Positions 58,251 through 64,000 of a DNA stretch of 64,000 nt are shown here, one piece after another. Source of the stretch: Vandiemenella viatica (taxonomy: Eukaryota; Arthropoda; Insecta; Orthoptera; Morabidae). Both the position numbers and the translations under genes were made by a program. A model generated the notes under the pieces. That model was given only the letters and a program-made list of their open reading frames with translations. It was not told where the DNA came from and did not search any database. The stretch is taken from positions 189,862,685-189,926,684 of the forward strand of contig CM061914.1 in the NCBI GenBank assembly GCA_031002005.1. Reading direction: 5' to 3'. Numbering within the stretch: the first letter of the stretch is position 1; each line of letters opens with the position of its first letter.

Positions 58251-60080
58251 ATTTTAATGCAAAATATTCAACAATTTAATGATTGTGAAAATTTGCGAGG
58301 ATAATTTACTGAAGAATCTAAAGTTTGTAACGTGCTTTCTGTATCGTTTTCAAGATTGAAACGAATGAGGTTATCACGTGATTCATGCACGTTCATTTTT
58401 TTTACTCGGTGCTGCCTATCATGAGTTATTAGGGATAGTATGAAGGGAGCACAAGGAATATTGGTATCATCCCCTCTTCACAGAACAGCAGAACGACCGG
58501 GCTCATCATAGTTAGTGCAATGGCAATTAGTTGGCTTTTGTTTCCGATCGTCGGTTGGTTGAAAAGGACGATTAGTGGACAAAAATAATATTATGCGTAG
58601 TATGAAGCTATATCCCTGTTAAATACAACAGTTGCTTGATAATAATAAAGACGTGAAGACTGCAGGAATAACAATAATAATAAATACATTGCTCAAACAC
58701 GCATAACATCGTGATTACATAAATTCATTGCGACCATAATACTTTTGTTTGTTTTGTAGAGAATATAATGTTCGACAATATCCAAACAGCCTGATTTAAT
58801 GACGCTGTTTGGATACAATATTTCAAGTGAAATTTTCTCTGTGTTTGTTGCATACACATCATTTTTCAATTTATATACTCCATTCGATGGACAGTCACAA
58901 TTTGTATAGTTAAATCTATTTAGAAATAACGATTTGTACAAATACATGTCGTCACAGAACTGTTTTTAAACATTTATGCTGTATCTTTCTCCACGCGAAA
59001 GTTTTCTTTATTTTTTGGTTGCGTCTGCAGTTCGTATACCACCGAAATGAAGATTTCTCTGAAGGAATAGTAAACTTCATTTACACAAATGTATTGTAAT
59101 CATCGATGTACACGCACTCGAAGTTTTTGAGTGCAACAGCGTTGTGTTCACTCGCTCACCCTGTTTCTCAAGGACAATAAATTGCAGTTAATATGCAAAC
59201 AAATGCTTGTTGTTGGTAAGTTTGTAGATTGAACATACTGTACAGTCATTGTATCATAAATGCGGACTCTGTGATGAGAATACATGTTCCACCGTGTGTC
59301 GAGAAGAAGTTTGCGCCGTAAGAGACCCGGACCAAACAATTTCCTTACCGCCGCTGTATAGCGAGACGATTACTGTTATCAATACGTGTGTATTTAATGA
59401 TATGGATTAGACGTATGCTGTAAGATTATTTTTTCTTGAAATCTTACTTTGCTATATATATACGATTTGAAACATTTTAATTTTCTTTTTTCTTCGACGA
59501 GTTTTCTGCGTTATAATTTTGAAGCTACATTTTACAATTTAATTTCGTTTCTTTTCATGCAGATCAGTAAGTTATTTATTTTTACAGGTTCTCTTTTAGG
59601 AGAATACGAAAAGTGTGTGGAAATATGTTTCAGCCTGTTTCAATCTTCCTGAGTCTGTAAAGCAGGCAAATGTATTCTAATTGTGTCCCGGTGTGCATCT
59701 CATAATGACACCTCAACACGTAATTAGTCCTCTGCGATTAGGAAAATAACAAAAAAAAAACTGTTTTCAAAATTCAATTTACTATTGTAAGGCAATGGTA
59801 AGTGAAAAAAAAGAACAGATGTTACGAAATGATTATTCCCAAAGTGTGAAATTTTTTGAAATGATTGAAGTGTCAATAAATGTATTTTGTATGAACTCAT
59901 ACAAGATTTTAATGAGAGGTAACGCTGTTGAAAGAAATGCCTGTGTACAGAGAGCTGCAAGTCACGTGGTACTACCTTTCCGCTAACTTTAAAACTTTTC
60001 GATGTTCCAGCTTATGCTGAGCTGGTCAGGTGGGCTATCTGTGCAATGTTATTATCGAGAGAACACGTTAGAAAATTTGT
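58251..60080. other. No gene recognised
   Basis: This unique sequence is moderately GC-richer than the introns to the left. Short open stretches on both strands (for example 58693-58947 minus) show no family resemblance and no clear splice signals. It contains an A-run at 59751-59760. Confidence 0.45.
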
Positions 60081-60084
60081 TTAG

Positions 60085-60415
60085 CAGCCCCAGCTGTCAG
60101 TCGTTCTTCGGCAGCGTTACGGGGAATAGTGCCTTCTGTGATAGTTATAATTCAAAGTGAGTGGTTAGCTTCGTCTCTGTATAGTTGTTAGTCAGTAGCA
60201 GCAGCCATCGTCGGAACCGTTACGTGACGTAGTACCTCTAGTGATAATTTAATTAAAAGTGTGTAGTTAGTTGTAGCTTCATCTTTGCATATTAGTTTGT
60301 CAGTAGCAGCAGCTGCAGTCGTTGGTCGGAATCGTTACGTGAAGTAGTACCTCCAGTGCAAATTTAATTTAAAGTGCGTAGTTAGCGTAAGCTTCGTCTT
60401 TGTATATTTGGTTAT
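60085..60415 (+). repeat. Three tandem units in the LINE 5' region
   Basis: Units share the order cgttacg (60115, 60218, 60333), agtacct or agtgcct, a-tttaatt-aaagtg, gtagttag, gcttcgtcttt-tata, then gtcagtagcagcagc. Spacing is about 103 and 115 bp. Tandem 5' monomers in non-LTR elements often carry the internal promoter; that role is inferred here. Confidence 0.7.
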
Positions 60416-60496
60416 TGACAAAAGGCCTCCTACTGAGAACGCATAGTGAGTCCGTTTTTCTCGTGTACTCCTTAGTTTTTCTTTCTGTAAGGTAGT

Positions 60497-61456
60497 ATGT
60501 GTAGCGACTGTGGATGTTGTGTGCAGACGCAGGCTGAGGTGACTGACCTTGCAGCTTTGGTAACAAGAGTTACACAACTGGAAGCTGCCGCAAGTGAGTG
60601 CAGTAGATGCGGTATTGGTGACCCTGTAGACGCTGATCGGCTCCCAGGTTCTCCCATACCAGTCATCGTATCTGCATTCCAGGCCGAGATGTCGGAATCT
60701 ATGCGGCCGTCGCCTAGTGGTAGCTGGCGTGTGGTGTCTGGACGTCGACGGCGCATGCGGGGACAGTCGTGCAAGCTTCATTCCCAAGAAGGCGAGCTTG
60801 TACCTCTGTCCAATCGGTTTGACGCATTGTCTGGAACTGATTCAGTCTTGCAATCGTCGGCCTGTGAGTTGGCAGCCCCACAGCCCGCTAAGTCTGGACA
60901 ACTGCAGAAGGGGGTTTTAATGGTCGGTAGCTCCAACGTTTGGCGCTTTATCGAACCCCTTAGGGAAATGGCGAAGAGGTCGGGGATGAATTCCGGTATC
61001 CATTCATTGTGTATTCCGGGGGGTCTGATCCGAGATGTGGAACAGGCAATCCCGGATGCCATTGAACAGACGGGGTGCAGCCAGCTGCGGATTGTGGCTC
61101 ATGTCGGCACCAATGATGCTAGCCGCCTAGGGTCGGAGGTTATCCTCTCGTCCTTTGGGCGACTTGCAGAAAGGGTGAACTCTGTGGCCATTGGCCGCAA
61201 GATTTCTGCTGAGCTATCCGTCTGCAGCATTGTCGATAGGACTGACTGTGGACCTATGGTTCAGAGCCGTGTTGAGGGGCTGAACCAGAGATTATGGCAC
61301 TTCTGTGATAGTCATGGCTGCAGATTCCTTGCTCTTCGCCCTGTGGTTGAGTCTTGTAGGAATCCCTTGGATAGATCAGGGGTGCACTACACACGGGAAT
61401 CGGCTACTCGGGTGGCAGGGGCCTTGCGGAGTGCATTGGGGGTTTTATTAGGCTGA
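60497..61456 (+). CDS. LINE ORF1 protein with SGNH/GDSL esterase-like domain
   Basis: An intact 319-residue open frame encodes the first protein of the CR1/L2-like element, presumably an RNA-binding or assembly factor with an esterase fold. The N-terminus is cysteine-rich (MCSDCGCCVQ and CSRCG at 35-38) and has a short heptad-like segment (residues 12-32). A basic patch, RRRRMR, lies at 83-88. From about residue 138 an SGNH-like domain follows: VGSSN (144-147 region, where the usual GDS nucleophile motif reads GSS), PGG at 174-176, GTND at 204-207 and D292-x4-H297 in LDRSGVHYT as the catalytic Asp-His pair. The start is the first ATG of the frame, 82 bp after the repeat units. ORF2 lies in another frame that stays open across the ORF1 stop. 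Confidence 0.82.
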   Translation: MCSDCGCCVQTQAEVTDLAALVTRVTQLEAAASECSRCGIGDPVDADRLPGSPIPVIVSAFQAEMSESMRPSPSGSWRVVSGRRRRMRGQSCKLHSQEGELVPLSNRFDALSGTDSVLQSSACELAAPQPAKSGQLQKGVLMVGSSNVWRFIEPLREMAKRSGMNSGIHSLCIPGGLIRDVEQAIPDAIEQTGCSQLRIVAHVGTNDASRLGSEVILSSFGRLAERVNSVAIGRKISAELSVCSIVDRTDCGPMVQSRVEGLNQRLWHFCDSHGCRFLALRPVVESCRNPLDRSGVHYTRESATRVAGALRSALGVLLG

Positions 61457-61479
61457 GGGAGGATGACACTGAGGAGGAA

Positions 61480-64000
61480 ATTCAGTTGCGGACAGCCAAG
61501 ATAAATTCAGCACCGCGTGTTAGGGGTAGCTTAAAAGAATCCCGAACATTAAAAGTTCTAGTAGTTAACTGCAGTAGTGTTTGTAATAAACAGCCTGAAC
61601 TCGAAAACGTTATTCGTAGTACAGATGCTGATATCGTAATAGGAACAGAAAGTTGGTTAAAACCGGTTATAAGTTCCGCCGAAATTTTTAATAGTAACAT
61701 GAACATTTTCCGTAAGGATAGGTTGCATTCCGAAGGAGATGGTGTATTTAAAGCTGTTCGTAAGTACCTCCCATGTAGCGAAATAGATGTCCATACTGTC
61801 TGCGAAATCATATGGATCAAGCTCAACGTAGCTAGGACAAAACTTTTGATAGGCTCGTTCTATCGTCCACCCGATGCAAGCGTAAATATTGCCGAGGCCT
61901 TGCGAAATAATATAAATAATATAGCACGGCAATTTCCGGACCATGCAATAATGCTAGGAGGTGACTTTAACTTGCAAGATATCGACTGGACTAATTAAGT
62001 TCACGTTACTGGGGGCAGGGATAAAGCAGCTTGCGAAATCATTCTAGACCTCTTCTCAGATCACCATCATGAACAGCTCGTAACTGAACCAACGCGATGC
62101 CTCAATGGTAACGAAAATATTTTAGATATAGTTGTTACAAATAGGCCCGAACTATTCACGGATATTTCTACCACCGCAGGAATAAGTGATCACAAAGCTG
62201 TAATTGCTATAGTAAAACTAACAACCACGCGCAGAAAGAGAAAAGAGAGGATCGTTTACAGATTCGAAAAGGCTTTCAAAAGAGTGTTTTAGAGCGTATT
62301 TGAGGCATAATTACCACACCTTCTTAGTAGCATGAGGCACCGTTGAAGAGAGGTGGCATCGATTCCTACATATACTCGGGGAAGGTATGAACTTGCATAT
62401 ACCGAAACGGACAATCAGGGAAGAGAACGATACCCCATGATACACACGGGAGGTTAAAAGGTTACTCAAGAAGCAAAGGAAGATACATGCACGATCAAAA
62501 AAGACGATGCATCGGACTGATTTAGATAAGTTAGAGGAGATAAGGGGACATGTTAAGAATGCGATGCGTGAGGCAATTAATAACTTTCGTGAAAATTCTC
62601 TAAGAGCCTCACTGAAAACCCTAAGAAATTTAGGTCGTATGTAAAAAAAGTTAGTTGTATTGGGAACAATAAGCCAGTTCTAATAAAAGACGGACGGGAG
62701 GTTGAAAACAGCCGCGACAAGGCTACAGTATTTAACACCGAATTCAAAAGTTCATTTACGTAAGAAAACATGGAAAACATCCCCACTTTACCACATCGTG
62801 TGGAATTAGAGATGGGTCCGATAGAAATTGATAGCGTAGGAGTTGTAAAGCAATTAAAACTCTTGAAGTGGGGTAAAGCACCGGGTCCCAATGGTATACC
62901 GGTAAGAGTATTTTCTGAATACGCGGAGGATATTGAACCATTTCTGTCAGATATATTCCGTAAATCACTAGAAGAGAGAAAAGTACCTTCTAGCTGGAAG
63001 ACAGCCCAGGTAATTCCCGTTTTTAAGAAAGGAGATCGGAGTGATCCTAGGAATTATCGACCCATATCTCTGACATCGGTCTGCAGCAGCATTCTGGAAC
63101 ATGTCATATGCTCGAACATAATGAAGTTTCTAGATGAGAACGAGTTACTTACACCATGTCAACACGGATTTCGGAAGAAGAGATCGTGTGAAACACAATT
63201 GGCCCTATTTTCCCACGACATAATGAAAGTTATCGATGCAGGTTCGCAAGTTGATGCAGTTTTTTTGGATTTTCAGAAAGCATTTGATTCTGTGCCACAC
63301 AACCGACTTTTAGCGAAGATTCAAGCTTAAGGTATTTCGGCTTAGATTTGCGAGTGGATACGTGATTTTCTAACTGGTTGATCACAATATGTCGTTGTTG
63401 ACGGAGAAGCCTTTTCTAAGATAATTGTTACTTCGGGCGTTCCTCAATGAAGTGTAATAGGTCCACTTCTTTTCTTAATATTTATAAACGATCTAGGTGA
63501 CAACGTCAAATCCTGGTTGCAATTGCTTGCCGACGATGCGGTTATCTATAGGGAAATAAGGTGCTCCGACGATTGCTTAGAAATTCAGCGTGATTTGGAT
63601 GCTATTTTCGATTGGTGCCGTAAATGGCAGCTTACACTTAATTGCAAAAAGTGCAAGGCAATGCGGATAAGTAACAAGAAGAATCAGTTTGTTCACGAAT
63701 ACAAAATAAACAATTCAGCTGTTGACACGGTTGATTCCGTGAAGTATCTGGGGGTGATAGTACAAAGCAACATGAAATGGTACATGCACATAACTTCCGT
63801 CGTAGGCAAGGCTATTTCTAAATTACGATTCATAGGTCGTATTTTGAGGAATTGTAATGCTCAAACAAAGGAGATAGCGTATAAAACACTAGTGCGTCCG
63901 CATCTGGATTACTGTTGTGGGGTTTGGGATCCGTATCGCAAGGTTCTGATTGACTCAGTTGAGAGGGTGCAGAGGAGAGCTCAATGATTCGTGACTTGTT
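61480..64000 (+). pseudogene. LINE ORF2 (endonuclease-reverse transcriptase), nonsense-mutated, partial
   Basis: The endonuclease reads LKVLVVNCSSVCNKQPEL, GTESWLKP, IGSFYRPPDA, LGGDFNLQDIDW and, after a TAA at 61996-61998, GISDHKAVI with the catalytic SDH. A TAG at 62290-62292 and frame slips follow in the linker. The reverse transcriptase from 62770 shows KAPGPNGIPVRVF, NYRPISLTSV, FLDFQKAFDSVPH, then stops at 63328 (TAA), 63343 (TAG), 63379 (TGA) and 63448 (TGA, in the PQGS motif). GPLLFLIFINDLGD and LADDAVIY (active site; L replaces the common F or Y before ADD) follow in the same frame. The C-terminal HLDYCCGVWDPY and VERVQRRAQ end at a TGA (63985-63987), near the window edge. At least two stops look like C-to-T changes in arginine codons. 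Non-functional. Confidence 0.85.

Larger units (their letters stand above)
60085..64000 (+). mobile_element. CR1/L2-like LINE, truncated by the window end
   Basis: The element begins with repeated 5' units, then carries an ORF1 with an esterase-like domain and an ORF2 with endonuclease and reverse transcriptase, running off the right edge. Gene order and the SGNH-type ORF1 fit the CR1/L2 group. ORF2 stops show it is inactive, but the near absence of frameshifts suggests modest age. The 3' end is not in the window. Confidence 0.85.

Noticed and set aside
58693..58947. 84-codon minus-strand open stretch in the right flank
   Set aside because: No splice context, no domain and no second copy; length is compatible with chance in AT-rich DNA.
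60335..61062. Minus-strand open stretches opposite the LINE 5' region and ORF1
   Set aside because: They are antisense to a well supported ORF1 and show no domain.

Overview
The window looks like insect nuclear DNA: AT-rich, intron-bearing and dominated by transposable elements. The evidence is GT-AG-bounded C2H2 zinc-finger exons, several non-LTR retrotransposon lineages (RTE-like, I/Jockey-like, CR1/L2-like), Penelope-like fragments, mariner/Tc1-like, pogo-like and piggyBac-like DNA transposons, and a tRNA-derived SINE. The SINE resembles elements I associate with polyneopteran insects; that placement is an inference. There is no sign of prokaryotic or viral coding architecture.

Assembly layout. 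Two runs of exactly 1000 N (6842-7841 and 36832-37831) split the window into three contigs. Contig 1 (1-6841), contig 2 (7842-36831) and contig 3 (37832-64000) share long, nearly identical stretches in the same orientation. Block A occurs three times (1-6841; 13674-22277; about 40999-47808). Block B occurs twice (10510-13673; 37832-40998). Block C occurs twice (22278-33151; 47809-56964). B-A-C is therefore present once in contig 2 and once in contig 3, and A alone in contig 1. The copies differ by scattered SNPs, single-base indels and clean presence/absence of transposons. This fits uncollapsed haplotypes laid end to end better than a real tandem triplication. In the third A copy, many single-base insertions fall exactly where copies 1 and 2 differ and carry both bases.

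Cellular gene. The one convincing host gene is a plus-strand C2H2 zinc-finger gene. Three exons have compatible phases: a 56-nt exon (12296-12351; copy 39617-39672), a four-finger exon (14357-14851; copies 675-1169 and 41692-42189) and a Kruppel-type terminal exon with 12 or 13 fingers (26668-27709; copy 50844-51971). Decayed finger remnants continue for about 700 bp past the stop. The introns are packed with transposons.

Mobile elements. Each A block carries a Penelope-like GIY-YIG fragment, a minus-strand RTE 5' half and a plus-strand RTE 3' half. Only copy 2 also carries a piggyBac-like element (15379-17209). Block B holds a pogo-like MITE, a SINE and a Tc1-like transposase remnant. Block C holds a roughly 265-bp tandem repeat interrupted by a long-TIR Tc1-like element. 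In contig 2 that element is itself interrupted by a mariner whose transposase has one premature stop. Block C also has two minus-strand RTE 3' fragments. Contig 2 leaves the shared sequence at a TTAA where a second piggyBac-like element begins; a nearly complete I/Jockey-like LINE lies inside it and runs into the second gap. Contig 3 ends in unique DNA with a SINE fragment, an AT-rich hairpin and a CR1/L2-like LINE (about 60085 to beyond 64000) that has tandem 5' units, an intact esterase-type ORF1 and a nonsense-riddled ORF2.
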